Part shown: piece by piece, positions 42,220 to 52,242 of the stretch | Layout: every line of letters starts with the position of its first letter | Position numbering within the stretch: position 1 is the first letter of the stretch | DNA from: Cladosporium sp. IMV 00045 | Lineage: Eukaryota > Ascomycota > Dothideomycetes > Cladosporiales > Cladosporiaceae | Direction: 5' to 3' | Assembly (NCBI GenBank): GCA_001931905.2 | Contig: MSJI02000766.1 | Location: forward strand, 36,617-100,616 | Length of the DNA stretch: 64,000 nt | Program-made: the position numbers and the translations under genes | The notes under the pieces: generated by a model | Seen by the model: only the letters and a program-made list of their open reading frames with translations | Told to the model about the DNA's origin: nothing | The model's database searches: none

Positions 42220-43683
42220 TCACGAACCAACCTGCCCCTCCCCCCACCCGACCCACCTCCTAACAACCTCATCAACCCCCCTCACCCCCCTCTCGCTCCC
42301 CTCAACCTCAAACCACTCACGGTGCTCTTTCCCGCAAGTCGCACAATCCCTCATGACCCTCTTCTCCGCCAGCTCCAAATGAATCAGGCGCTCCACGCGC
42401 TTGACGCAGGGGACTTTCCTGACCTGGCCGGAGGCCGAGGAAGGGGCGCGGCTTCGCGCGCCGTTGGGACTGGGAGCGGGACTTGGAGTGGCGGACGCTG
42501 ATGGTGAAGTGGGAATGTAGGGGTAGAAGCGCACGAGGGTCAGGGCGTAGCCGCATTGGCGTTGCCATTCGTTCATGCGGCGGGTGATATTGTTGGCGCG
42601 GCCGATTTTGAGGAGGATGGTGGGTTTTTTCTTTGAGGCGCCAGCGGTGGGTTTGGATCTAGATGTTGTGGCGCTGCGGGGCTCGTCGTCCGCCGCTGCG
42701 TAGGAGAACTCGCTGACCACGTCTGAGATGCGGCGTTCGCGGCGTGGGCGGTCGGGTGGTGAGAGCAGTGAGCGCGCTGTTGTGGCGTCGGGTGTGGTTT
42801 TGGTGTTGGGCGTTAGCCAGAAGATGTAGATGTATCCTTCCTCGTCGTTGGGGTTGGGGGGTTTGCCGAGTTCGGTTAGGAGGGCGGATGTTGTGGTTGG
42901 TGAGAGGGTTTGTGGGATGAAAGAGAGGAGTTGACCGGTCTGAGAATTGGACGAGGCGTTATGATTGTTGCCAGGTCGAATAGGAAGCTCGGTCGTTGGT
43001 CTCTGTGGGGGTACAAATGAGTTGGAAGGTCGTTTGGAGCCAGACGAAGGTCTCGTCGAGTGAGCATTATTGTCCGCCGGCCTCGATCCATCAACGCGTT
43101 TCTTGTGCCGCACAATCTCAATATAATCATCATCATCATCATCCTGACTTCCACCGCAGCAAAGCGACCAAAACGAGCTCTTCTGCTTCGTCTTCCTCTT
43201 CTCCGGCTGTCCAAGCCCATATTTCTCAGCATACGGCGCGGTCTGCGGCCTAGATTGCCTCTCCGGTCTATGATGACGACCATCATTCCTCTTCCTCCTC
43301 GCTTTCGTGAAAATCTCACTCCCCACACCTTCCACGCCCAGCCTCTGCACAAGCGTCTCGACGCTACTCCTCTCTTTCAAGGGAAACAACTCCGTCTTCC
43401 TCCCACCATTACCAGGGCCTCCTGCAGCCGGCGTACTAGAGCCATCCGCCGCGCCGGCCTGCGATTTGTGATCGTGGCAGTAGTACACCGCGTCTTGCAC
43501 CCCTCCCTCTTCATCCTCATATAATTCGACAAGACCGTTGTTGCGGCCCTTGGGCGACGCGATCGCGCGCCGACAAGGCCGGCCGGCGTTGGTGATGCCT
43601 CTGCATGTCGTGGCGGGGTTCTTCGAGTCGTTTCTGCCGAGGAGAGCTTCGGGTGTTCTGCCGGTGAAGGGCTGAGGTGGCAT
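42220..43683 (-). CDS. T5orf172/DUF1766 (GIY-YIG-like) protein
   Basis: A 487-residue intronless protein. The N-terminus has a small Cys/His pattern (TTCRGITNAGRPCRRAIASP and YYCHDH), typical of the fungal DUF1766 group. The T5orf172 domain occupies the C-terminal half: GYIYIFWLTPN, then KPTILLKIGRANNITRRMNE, WQRQCGY, VERLIHLELAEKRVMRDC and CGKEHREWFEV. This domain belongs to the GIY-YIG nuclease superfamily. Long serine/proline and acidic inserts (for example six consecutive Asp near residue 180) separate the core blocks. Relatives include the fission yeast meiotically upregulated Mug113. Whether it cuts DNA is unknown. Confidence 0.82.
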   Translation of the reverse strand: MPPQPFTGRTPEALLGRNDSKNPATTCRGITNAGRPCRRAIASPKGRNNGLVELYEDEEGGVQDAVYYCHDHKSQAGAADGSSTPAAGGPGNGGRKTELFPLKERSSVETLVQRLGVEGVGSEIFTKARRKRNDGRHHRPERQSRPQTAPYAEKYGLGQPEKRKTKQKSSFWSLCCGGSQDDDDDDYIEIVRHKKRVDGSRPADNNAHSTRPSSGSKRPSNSFVPPQRPTTELPIRPGNNHNASSNSQTGQLLSFIPQTLSPTTTSALLTELGKPPNPNDEEGYIYIFWLTPNTKTTPDATTARSLLSPPDRPRRERRISDVVSEFSYAAADDEPRSATTSRSKPTAGASKKKPTILLKIGRANNITRRMNEWQRQCGYALTLVRFYPYIPTSPSASATPSPAPSPNGARSRAPSSASGQVRKVPCVKRVERLIHLELAEKRVMRDCATCGKEHREWFEVEGSERGVRGVDEVVRRWVGWGEGQVGS

Positions 43684-44245
43684 GAGGTTCTGCTTTCAGA
43701 AGAATAGTGATGCTGTTATGTGACGGAATGGGTGAGGAATGATAGATCGGGATGGGGAGAGTGATATGTGAACAGTAAATTGAAGAAAATGATATATTGG
43801 CGTGAACACCTAACTTTTTCCTGCTATTACCCGTGGCGACTCGGCCGGGGGATCAATTGACTGCTGCTGGCTGCTATTGCGGCGCCGCCGCCATTCTGGC
43901 TAGGCAGTGCATGCTGGCAGTGCCGAAGCAAGGCCAGCGGAAGTTGACGTATCGAGGTGGTTGGGAGCTGATGAGCACAGAGGCTGGTGAACAAAGCCCG
44001 GCAGCCGGCAAAACGCTTGGCTCTCGCGTGGGCACGTGATCTTCTTGGGTTCATGAAAATTAATTTATTGTTTGTTTAATGCTCGAGTAAGGCTGCACTA
44101 GACAAGATCTGAACGAAGCCCAGTTGACAGGCAAAGTCCAAGAGTGACGCATCAATCACATCAAGCATGAATCATGTCATCGTACAGTAAAGAGGATCCT
44201 CCTCCCCATCCCAAAATCCAACAATACACCCAACACCACACTCCA
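43684..44245. other. Intergenic
   Basis: The promoter side of the T5orf172 gene and the 3' end of the ankyrin gene. I see no supported gene. Confidence 0.5.
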
Positions 44246-45269
44246 TCACCCCCACCCCGTCGCCCTCCTCCCATCCGTATATTGCACACTCACAGGCGTC
44301 GCCTCAAGCTCACTTAAACGCAGCGCTTCAACAACAGCCTCCCATTCCCCCAATCTCCCATCCTCCTTCTTCGTCCCCGCCCTCTCCCTCGGCGTATCCC
44401 CCAAAGAATCTCTAATCAACGGACTCGCCCCCCTCTCAAGCAGCAACTTCACCGTCTCAAGTTTCCCCAGCGCAGCAGCTTCGTGCAAAGGCGTGCCCAG
44501 CGCAAACGCGCGTTGGAGGTAGTAGCAGTGCAGGTCTTGGTACATGATTCTGTTGACGGAGGCGCCTTTGCTTAAGATGAGTTCGACGACGGTTCTGTGA
44601 TCGGGCAGGTTTCGTCGGACGGCGTAGTGCAGAAGTTGGCCGCTTGTGATTGAGCCACCGTGCGAGAAGAGCAGTTCGATTACCGCTATAGGTGCCTTCT
44701 CAACAGCAACGGAAAGGGACGTCATGTCGAGGCCACATGCAGCGTTAGGATCCGCGCCGTGGTCGAGAAACCATTTCGCTAGGGAGAGGTCTTGCACGGC
44801 CAACCTGTATCATTTTGTCAGATCGAAAACCCGTCTCTTGCTATGTCTGCCGTTGTCCTTACGCCATGGGCGGAGGATAAGCCCATTCGACTAGTGGGGC
44901 GTTGATATCCCATCCGTGTTCCAAAAGAAGATCCAATGTTTTCGTGTCCCTGTGCCTCGTTGCCCATTTGATCTCCCGCTGTCCAAAACAAACATCCATA
45001 TCAAGGAGGAAAGTCACGATGTGCGTGTGTTGATGCTCGATGGCCAAGTAGAGGGTGCTGCCTGGCGAACTCACGTATTTCTCCGTTCGTGGAAGCCTCA
45101 ACAAATCGGCCATGCTGTCCTTTATTAGGGCAAGGTCACCTTTGACTGAGGCATTCTCCATTGTCTTGACGATTTTCCGGACCGAATCATCAGGGCCAGG
45201 CTCTATGGGCATATAAGGCGCTGTGGCGTTGAAGTCGAGTTGCGCAAGTGCATCCTGCACTTCAGACAT
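44246..45269 (-). CDS. Ankyrin repeat protein
   Basis: Complement exons 45269-44863 and 44804-44246 (58-nt intron GTAAGG...ATACAG) give 321 residues. The ATG of MSEVQDALAQLDF is used; upstream codons lack an ATG. About six ankyrin repeats are visible, including GSTLYLAIEHQHTHIVTFLL, WFLDHGADPNAACGLDMTSL, GTPLHEAAALGKLETVKLLL and ERGASPLIRDSLGDTPRERA. No other domain is seen, so the partner and function are unknown. The intron falls inside a repeat, and the joined frame restores the repeat periodicity, which supports the model. Confidence 0.8.
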
Positions 45270-45799
45270 GGTGACAGCGTCCACTCGTTGGACGATGACG
45301 GGGACTTTACTCTAGCTTGCAGGTCTTGAAGATAGCAAGATTCGGAAGCAGAGTACATGTATGTAAGTTTTGGGCCTGGAGAGTACGGGTGATGAGAAGG
45401 ATGGAATGAATAGAGTCAAGAGCTGTGTTGCCAAGCTTGCTTGCCCCTCAGCCTTTCTCAACTTCACATCCACAGTACTGTAGATGTGAGCGAAGTTGCG
45501 ACCAACAGAGAACAGTACACTACTGCAGCCCGGCTCGCTACACCTCTCGGGACGCGCCGACAGCTACTGGATGGTGCCTTCAATTCAGTCAACATGGAGG
45601 TGACGGGGGCTAATCGCATCAACGTGAGTTCGTCCAATCTTCGAACGTGTCGTCTTTGGAAAAGAAGCATTGAAATACACAGCTTTCTCGGAGCTGCAAC
45701 CTTTCAATCACGGGGGGGGGTTTTGCGAAAGACAGTTCATGACCTTGGAAGAGCATACCTGAAGAGATCAAACCTCCGCCTCGCACGACAGTTGGGAGA
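45270..45799. other. Intergenic, divergent promoters
   Basis: Lies between the ankyrin gene and the CheD-like gene. A plus-strand frame at 45441-45944 overlaps the CheD-like gene in another frame and shows no domain. A run of nine G (45712-45720) is present and could disturb sequencing or assembly here. Confidence 0.45.
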
Positions 45800-46337
45800 A
45801 TGGAAAACAACAAGATTGATCAGGTCCGTGGCCAGCCGGAAACCGTCCTCGTACTACAGAACGAGGTCAAGCTCGCCTCCTGGCTACCCAGAGCACCAAC
45901 CAAATGGCTGGCAACCGAAGAGCTCAACGGATGCACCGGCGTAGCCATCATATCTCCTCACGCCGGGATATTAGCGCACATTGCACCCGTGCCTACACTG
46001 GCAAGCGTTTCGACCGGACGTAACGACCCTGGCAGAGAGAACCTTACTGCAAAACTTCAAGAAGTGATCTACCTGTACAACAGGTTCAGGCAGTTCTTCG
46101 CTGCGAATCAAGGCCACGTCGTCGCAGCCCTCTTTGGCGGAACTCAGGCTCTCCCGGAGGCCATCCGCATGGCAACGGGGGTCTTGTATCGGCTTTGGGG
46201 TAAATCCCGTTGTACACAACTACGATGTCGTTGCGGCTGGGGATGACCGTGCCTCGGGCGAGACGTCGATTGTGATCGAAGCGCTCGTTCCGGGGAGGAT
46301 GCCAAAGGTGTACATCAACAATGTTGTTGTCAACTAG
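45800..46337 (+). pseudogene. CheD-like protein gene with frameshift
   Basis: From MENNKIDQVRGQPE the frame encodes a small alpha/beta protein with LNGCTGVAIISPHAGILAHI, resembling the CheD deamidase fold and related uncharacterised fungal proteins. It continues through VVAALFGGTQALPEAIRMAT to about 46192. There the coding sense moves to the +2 frame (GVNPVVHNYDVVAAG, then ending VYINNVVVN at 46337). The switch falls in CTTTGGGG (about 46191-46198) and there is no plausible intron, so one base appears inserted. Without correction the protein ends after 148 residues with an unrelated tail. It could be a recent pseudogene or a sequencing error. The catalytic Cys/His pair typical of CheD is suggested by GC and SPHA but is not certain. 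Confidence 0.55.
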
Positions 46338-46864
46338 CCGATGCTTCTGGGCGCTGCAATGCTTGATTCACAAGGGTGCAGTGCAGAGTAGTCTCCATTC
46401 GTCTATTGTGGCTCGCAGGCTGCTCGATGGCCGAGCCCCACTTGTCGGTATAGACTCCATAGCATTCATGTTGGAAAGCCAAGTTCATTTCTCACCTCTA
46501 GCACGTTTTACTGCCATAGAGGGAAAACGGGTGGGATTGTCACTACATTGAAATCTCAGTTGGATTCTAGCAAATCGTTGACGACTCAAAAAGTGGCGAT
46601 CTGCGCTACGCACACAAAGTGACGATACCTTCAAAGAGTCCATAGGAGACGAGAAGAAGAGGTCTGTTCAAGACTTTCGACAGGACAGTACACAGGGGCG
46701 TAACAAGAAATGCATAATTCTAATATCATACTCAGCGTGTTACAGATGGTCGTAACTACTGTTGTACACACCATCAACTTCCCACCTTCCCCATCATTCC
46801 AATCGTGCAACGGAGCTGAATCACTCCACCGCACGCTCGAAAGACTCTCAACCGCAAATTAGAT
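46338..46864. other. Intergenic between convergent genes
   Basis: No supported gene. It contains the 3' ends of the CheD-like gene and RPT2. Confidence 0.5.
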
Positions 46865-48345
46865 CTACAAGTACAAGCCCTCCGGCTCACCCTCAGTCTT
46901 GGTCTTGAGCACGCTCTCCCTCGCGGCCCTGAAATCCGCCATGTTGACTCTCATCCTCCTCTCTCTGAGCGCGAGCAGACCGGCCTCAGAGCAGATAGCC
47001 CTCACGTCCGCACCGCTCAAGTCGTCCTTTTGCGTGACGAACTCGTCGATGTCGACGTCCGGCGCCAGGCTCATCTTGGAGGTGTGCAGGTTGAAGATCT
47101 TGCGCTTGGTGTTCTGGTCCGGGTTCTCGAACAGGATCTTGCGGTCGATGCGGCCGGGGCGGATGAGCGCCGGGTCGAGCGTGTCGATCTTGTTGGTCGC
47201 CATCACCACCTTGACGTCGCCGCGGTCGTCGAAGCCGTCAAGCTGGTTGAGCAGCTCAAGCATGGTTCTCTGGATTTCGCGCTCGCCGCCGGAGCTGGAT
47301 TCATAACGCTTTGTGCCGATAGCGTCAATCTCGTCAATGAATACAATCGCGGGTGCGTGCTCTGCGGCGGTCTGGAAGAGTTGTCGTACGAGACGGGGAC
47401 CGTCACCGAGGTACTTCTGGATGAGCTCGGAACCGACAATTCTGAGGAAGGTGGCAGACGTCTGGTTGGCGACAGCCTTTGCAAGCAGCGTTTTACCAGT
47501 ACCTGGAGCACCGTAGAGAATGACACCCTTCGGGGGCTTGATACCCATCTCCTCGTAGAGCTCGGGGTGCATTAAGGGCAGCTCAACGGCCTCGCGGACT
47601 TCCTGGATTTGTGATTCGAGACCTCCGATGTCTCCGTACGTCTCGGAAGGTGCTTTGTCCAGTTTCATCACGTTGACAGCCGGGTCGGTGTCTTCGGTCA
47701 GCACACCCACGACGGAGACGGATTTGTGATGCAGCAGAATCGACGCGCCGGGCTCCAACAGATCCTTGTCGACGAAAGACATGATCGAAACGTAGTACTC
47801 GGGTCCAGTGGCTGATGAAACAATCGCGTGGTCGTCGTCAATCAGCTCCTCGAGGTTGCCGACGCCCATGGGCGAGCCTCTCATGTCATCCACACGTCCT
47901 CTCTCGTCGGCGTTGCGATCGAGAGCATCGCTGTCGCCTCCTGCTGATGCTGGTGTCTGAGCATTCGCTATCGCCGCCTTGGCCTTCCTGAAACGCTCCT
48001 GGTTCTCCACGAACTCTTCCTCCAGTAGTAGATGGTCATGCACGCGCTGCATGCGTAGCATTCTCAGTTTGCATCGTGCGGTTGGATATACTGTGGGTAG
48101 CTTTGCAGCTGCGGAAGCGCCGGCCTGCTTTCTCTTCTTGCGGCCGATGCGAGTGGTGGGCTGTGGCGGAGGCTCGTACTTCGGCTTGTCCTTCTTGTCT
48201 CCCTTCTTGTTGTTGTCGCCGGGCGCACCTGGAGGGCCACCGGCTCCTCCGAGGCCAGACTGGTTTTGACCCTGAGATAGCTGTTAGCAAGCTGTTGCAA
48301 GAGATGCAAGTGTTGTTGCTATGCAAGTGGGTGAGAGCATACCAT
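46865..48345 (-). CDS. RPT2: 26S proteasome ATPase Rpt2 (S4)
   Basis: The start codon alone forms exon 1 (48345-48343) and is followed by a 71-nt intron (GTATGC...CTCAG) and exon 2 (48271-46865), giving 469 residues. The joined N-terminus [10 protein letters not shown] is the conserved Rpt2 N-myristoylation signal. Next come the basic linker [29 protein letters not shown], an OB domain, and the AAA+ core with GAPGTGKT (Walker A), FIDEIDAIG (Walker B) and [11 protein letters not shown] (arginine fingers). The protein ends in LYL, the HbYX-type tail that docks into the 20S core and opens its gate. A model beginning at an internal ATG near 48061 would lose the myristoylation site. It is head to head with the Ubc1 gene. 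Confidence 0.93.
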
Positions 48346-48962
48346 CGCCGTTCACTGGGCAGTGTTTGATGAGAGTCCAGTGATGTAAGGTGAGTCCAGT
48401 TGTATGATTATATCCCGATTGCCGGTGCAGATGAGTGGGTGGTGAGGTGATGGCGGTGGTGCAGGTGTAGTGTTTCGGTGACAGTGGTTGTCGAACAGCG
48501 TCGAGAAGGGCAAGCAGCCGGTGATGACAGCACCTCGAAGCGCGTCGTGCCTGAGGCTTATCTGACGTTGACAGCGCAGACAGCAGCAGCAACGACCGAG
48601 CGTCTTGTCCCACCTTGATTAACATGTCCCTCTTCTTTCGACTACACCTTACTACAACTCCAGCAATACACAAACACACTCACGTCCATCTCCCTATAAT
48701 CAGACTCAAAAGCAAAGAGTTTATGCAGTTATCTTGAAATCTGGCCAGAAGAAGCTATCAAACCAACCCTCTGACTACGACCAGGCTGTCACGCGGGACA
48801 GCCTTGCTTGCTTCTCCCACCTTCTAAAGACAACACTACCTTACCCCCTGGAAACCAGTCACAGCCATCTGGACAGAGCATATCACTACCTCATCCTCTA
48901 CGCCACAGTCTCGTCTGCAAACCTCCCCCAAAACTGCCCAACAACCCCATCCCAGCCCCACC
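48346..48962. promoter_or_regulatory. Shared RPT2/UBC1 promoter region
   Basis: 617 bp between the divergent start codons of a proteasome subunit and an E2 enzyme. There is no coding sequence. I did not find an exact yeast Rpn4 box (GGTGGCAAA). GGTGGTG and GGCGGTGG strings occur around 48425-48470, but they are too degenerate to call. Confidence 0.45.
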
Positions 48963-49745
48963 ATGGGCGCCTCGAACCGCAACCGCCGCCTGCAAAAGGA
49001 AATCCAAGACATCCTGAAAGACGCACACAGCGGCATAACGATCAGCACGCCCAGCGGTGGTACAGACTTCGCCGACCTGACGCACTTCCACGGGCACTTC
49101 AGCGGCCCGCCGGACACGCCCTACGAGGGCGGGCGGTACGACGTCGACATCCGCATCACGGCCGAGTACCCCTTCAAACCCCCCGAGATGCGCTTCGTCA
49201 CGCGCATCTGGCACCCGAACGTCAGCAGCCAGACCGGCGCCATCTGTCTCGACACCCTCGGCCAGCAGTGGAGTCCTGTGCTGACGCTGAAGAGCGCCCT
49301 GATCAGTCTGCAGAGCTTGCTGAGCAGTCCTGAGCCCAAGGATCCGCAGGATGCAGAGGTGGCTTCGATGCTCATCTCGCGGCCGGAGGAGTTCGCGCAC
49401 GTCGCGAGGGAGTGGGCGATCAGATTCGCTGGGGCGCCGAAGCCTTCGGCGGGTTCGGGGCGGACGGGGGCCGGTTCGTCTGGTGGGCTGGACGAGGCGG
49501 CGTTGAAAGCGAGGAGTAAAGCGGATGAGAAAGACCGTAGGAAGAAGGAAGAGCAGAGGCAGCGCGAGGCGTATCATGGCTATAATAAGGCCATGATCGA
49601 TCGATTTGTCGAGATGGGTTTCTCTGTCGAGCGGGTCGTGGACGCGTTCGAGTATGTTGGGATCGACAAGGCAGATGGCGAGGATTATGAGCTGGAAGAA
49701 GAGTACATGGGTGATGTGACGGCGAGGCTGTTCAACGAGATGTAA
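48963..49745 (+). CDS. UBC1: Ubiquitin-conjugating enzyme E2 with UBA (Ubc1)
   Basis: A 260-residue intronless protein. The UBC fold covers about residues 5-155, with FHGHFSGPPDTPYEGGRYDV, EYPFKPPEMRFVTRIWHPNV and the catalytic cysteine in TGAICLDTLGQQW (about residue 97). A charged linker (EKDRRKKEEQRQREA) leads to a C-terminal UBA domain (MIDRFVEMGFSVERVVDAFE, about 210-245). This arrangement defines the Ubc1/E2-25K class, which extends Lys48-linked chains, for example with the APC/C and ER-associated degradation. The position opposite RPT2 fits joint proteasome-pathway control. The minus-strand 384-codon frame over it is a shadow. Confidence 0.94.
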   Translation: MGASNRNRRLQKEIQDILKDAHSGITISTPSGGTDFADLTHFHGHFSGPPDTPYEGGRYDVDIRITAEYPFKPPEMRFVTRIWHPNVSSQTGAICLDTLGQQWSPVLTLKSALISLQSLLSSPEPKDPQDAEVASMLISRPEEFAHVAREWAIRFAGAPKPSAGSGRTGAGSSGGLDEAALKARSKADEKDRRKKEEQRQREAYHGYNKAMIDRFVEMGFSVERVVDAFEYVGIDKADGEDYELEEEYMGDVTARLFNEM

Positions 49746-50191
49746 AAGCTGCAGCTTGAAAGATAGGACGAGAGATGGGAGGCTGGTCGCTCGGTCGAAC
49801 AAGGAAAGAAGCAACGAGAACTCATGGGAAATGCATACATATATGCCTTTACGGGGGAAAAAATCAAAGCATATATTAGGGTTAGCGAGGCGCTGGGAAA
49901 GCAGGGTAATGTTACAACTTCTACGAAATGAATGAATGACAGGAATGAAAATGGGTTCAAAATACAATTGATACTCTCCACAATCGTGCACAGCCTTCCG
50001 GATTCCATTGACGTGATGAACCACTAGTGAAAAGGCACAGCTCAAACCTCAGAGAGCAGGAAGACCACCCACCAACCTTCTCAGCCAAAAGGGAAGGGGG
50101 AAAAACGGGAATGAAGATCAAGAATCGAAGAGTCAAAACACATCAACCCCCATCCCATATTCTACAACCCACATCCAACACTAGACAAACG
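49746..50191. other. Intergenic between convergent genes
   Basis: Holds the 3' regions of the Ubc1 and F-box-like genes. There is no supported gene. Confidence 0.5.
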
Positions 50192-51809
50192 CTACCACTC
50201 CTCCCCACTAGTATCCGTATACCACACCCCCTCATCGAGCGCGTACGCACACAGTCCTCCCCCCGCATACCAATGGCCCTCGACCAGCGCGGCAACTCTC
50301 TCCCTGACGACCTCCCTCGCACGTAGCACAGCTCTCCTGCGCTCCGGCCCCAGCGTGTCAGGATCGCTGTGCGGCACGCCGATTTCGAGGGCGATGTTGG
50401 GAAAGGATGTGAATGTGTCTTCGGGCGGGGAGGAGGGGTTGGTGCTGGGTGGTAAGTTTGGGAGGGCAGGAATTTTCAAGGGGATGAGTGGTGCTGGGAA
50501 TGAAGTGGATTGAGCCCGTGGAGTGGGAGAGGTGGTAGAGGAGGAGGTAGCTCAGTTTCGGGGCGGAGGTGGAGAGGTGTGAGAAGATCGGTCGCCAGGG
50601 GAGGGAGGGTTCGTGAGAGCTCGATGGTCCTTGCTGCTGCTGCTCTTCTTCGTCTGCCAGGAGGCGGATGTCGCGCAGTTTGAGGCTTGTGATGTGCTTT
50701 GCGGGCTGAAGGAGGGAGAGGAGGATGGAGGTGGAGAGGGTGAGTTTTTCGAGTTTGAGCCGGCGGAGGTTGGAGAGTTGGACGCCGTTAGGGGTGGAGG
50801 TGAGGTAGGAGACGGTCTTGTAGGGGTAGCTTTGGCGCCAGCTGGAGGGTTGGTGGGGTTCGGGGGCGATGAGGTGGGATTGTTTGCGGTCTGGGAAGAC
50901 CATGAGGCCGAGTTCGCGGAGGATGGTTGTTGCTGAGAGGACTTGAGTGAGGCCTGAGGGTTGCTGTTGGGAGGATCGTGGTCTGATGATTGTCGAGGGA
51001 ATGGGGAGGGTGAGGAGGTTGCCTTTGGTGGCGTTGATCTCGAGGTATAGCACGGAGTTGCATGCTGCGTGGACAGTTTCCTTTGAGAGGACGTCAGGTG
51101 GAATGTCGTCTATCTCGATGGCGTCCGTGTAGAGGCGTTGTATTCTGGCGCCACTGCTGGCGATCGACTTCATCAAAGCAATGTAGAGCTGCGTTGGACC
51201 GGACAGCAGGAAAGAAGGAGTGTCTGGGATTTCTCCCAGATCTCGAGGATCCCGACCCACGACGTCTCTAATCCGAGACCAACCCCAGGGACTGTGCTGG
51301 TCTGACCTGCGCATGCCCACTGCCTTGAGGTTGGGAAGAGTGGAAAATGCTATTTTGAGCTCGTTGGCCAATTCTTCTTCCGAGTAGAGAAGTCGTTGAT
51401 AATCCTCGATGCATTCTGAATATGCTTCGTAGCTGCGATGCTCTTCTTCCATGAAGTCGGACTGTTTTCCCGTCTCGCCATAGTGTTTCTCTTGATTAGC
51501 GCCCCGAGAGTCCTGATCAGAATGTACAAAATCCAATGCACCGAAAGTGAAGCAATCAGGGTTGAACCAGACGTGTTGAACATAAGGCCTGAGCTCTTCA
51601 TGAGCCGCAACAGATTGCAATACTTTGAGGCTAGGCGTCGTGATCATGTATCCCTTTTTGCGGAAGAATCGTTTGGCGAAAAAAGAGAACGAGGCCCGTT
51701 CAAGTTGTCTGTTGGATCCTCTTCCAGCGAATATGTCCTTAGGATCGTCGAGGTGCTTGAATATGCCTGCGATCAGCTCCGAAGGGAGATCCAAAAGAGA
51801 CGGTCCCAT
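50192..51809 (-). CDS. F-box-like protein, apparent C-terminal frameshift
   Basis: The N-terminus LLDLPSELIAGIFKHLDDPK (residues 5-24) is an F-box helix pair of the fungal type, so the protein probably joins an SCF ubiquitin ligase through Skp1. The long middle is leucine-rich without clear repeats. The first frame runs to 50358 (483 residues). From about 50500, however, coding sense continues in the next frame through SFPNIALEIGVPHSDPDTLG, LRAREVVRERVAALVEGHWY and a terminal DTSGEEW ending at 50192. No GT donor lies in the switch region, so a single-base change near 50495-50505 is likelier than an intron. The corrected product would be about 538 residues. The first-frame tail (RPRNRRAAQRS) looks like translated shadow sequence. 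Confidence 0.65.
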
Positions 51810-52242
51810 GTTCTTTGAGTCGTGATCGTATGATCATGTCCAGATTGAGGTGTCAATGTAAAGTTCCACATCAAGTGCAAATCTTGATGAAGAAGCCCGA
51901 AGCGGTCTCAAGGAAAGTCTGGGTGGTGGCATGTGATGCTTCTTGATGATAAGATGAGGCAATGATATGCGAATGTTAGCTCTTACCAAGGTGCGACTGT
52001 TTTTCTGACTAGATCATAGTATTAAATCTTTTCAGTCTAATCTCTCTACTACTACTCCATAATCTTGTTCTCTTTGCAGCCAACTCCTCTCATCCATCCC
52101 TTCTGTCAAGAAAATCAATCTTTCTCGCTTCGGCATCTGAACGTCGATCCAAACTTTCCCCACGTTCAATCAACGTCGACAACTTTAACGACAAACACCC
52201 ATCTCATCACTCTACAAAAACAAAAAACCATACAACCCAACC
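51810..52242. other. Divergent promoter region
   Basis: Between the F-box-like gene and cyclin H. It is AT-rich near 51990-52060 and there is no gene. Confidence 0.5.

Noticed and set aside
45441..45944. 167-codon plus-strand frame before and over the CheD-like gene
   Set aside because: It has no domain, lies in a different frame from the conserved GCTGVAIISPHAG block, and crosses a nine-G run.
48891..50045. 384-codon minus-strand frame over the E2 gene
   Set aside because: It is a shadow of UBC1; the plus strand has full E2 and UBA motifs, while this frame is Arg/Pro-rich nonsense.
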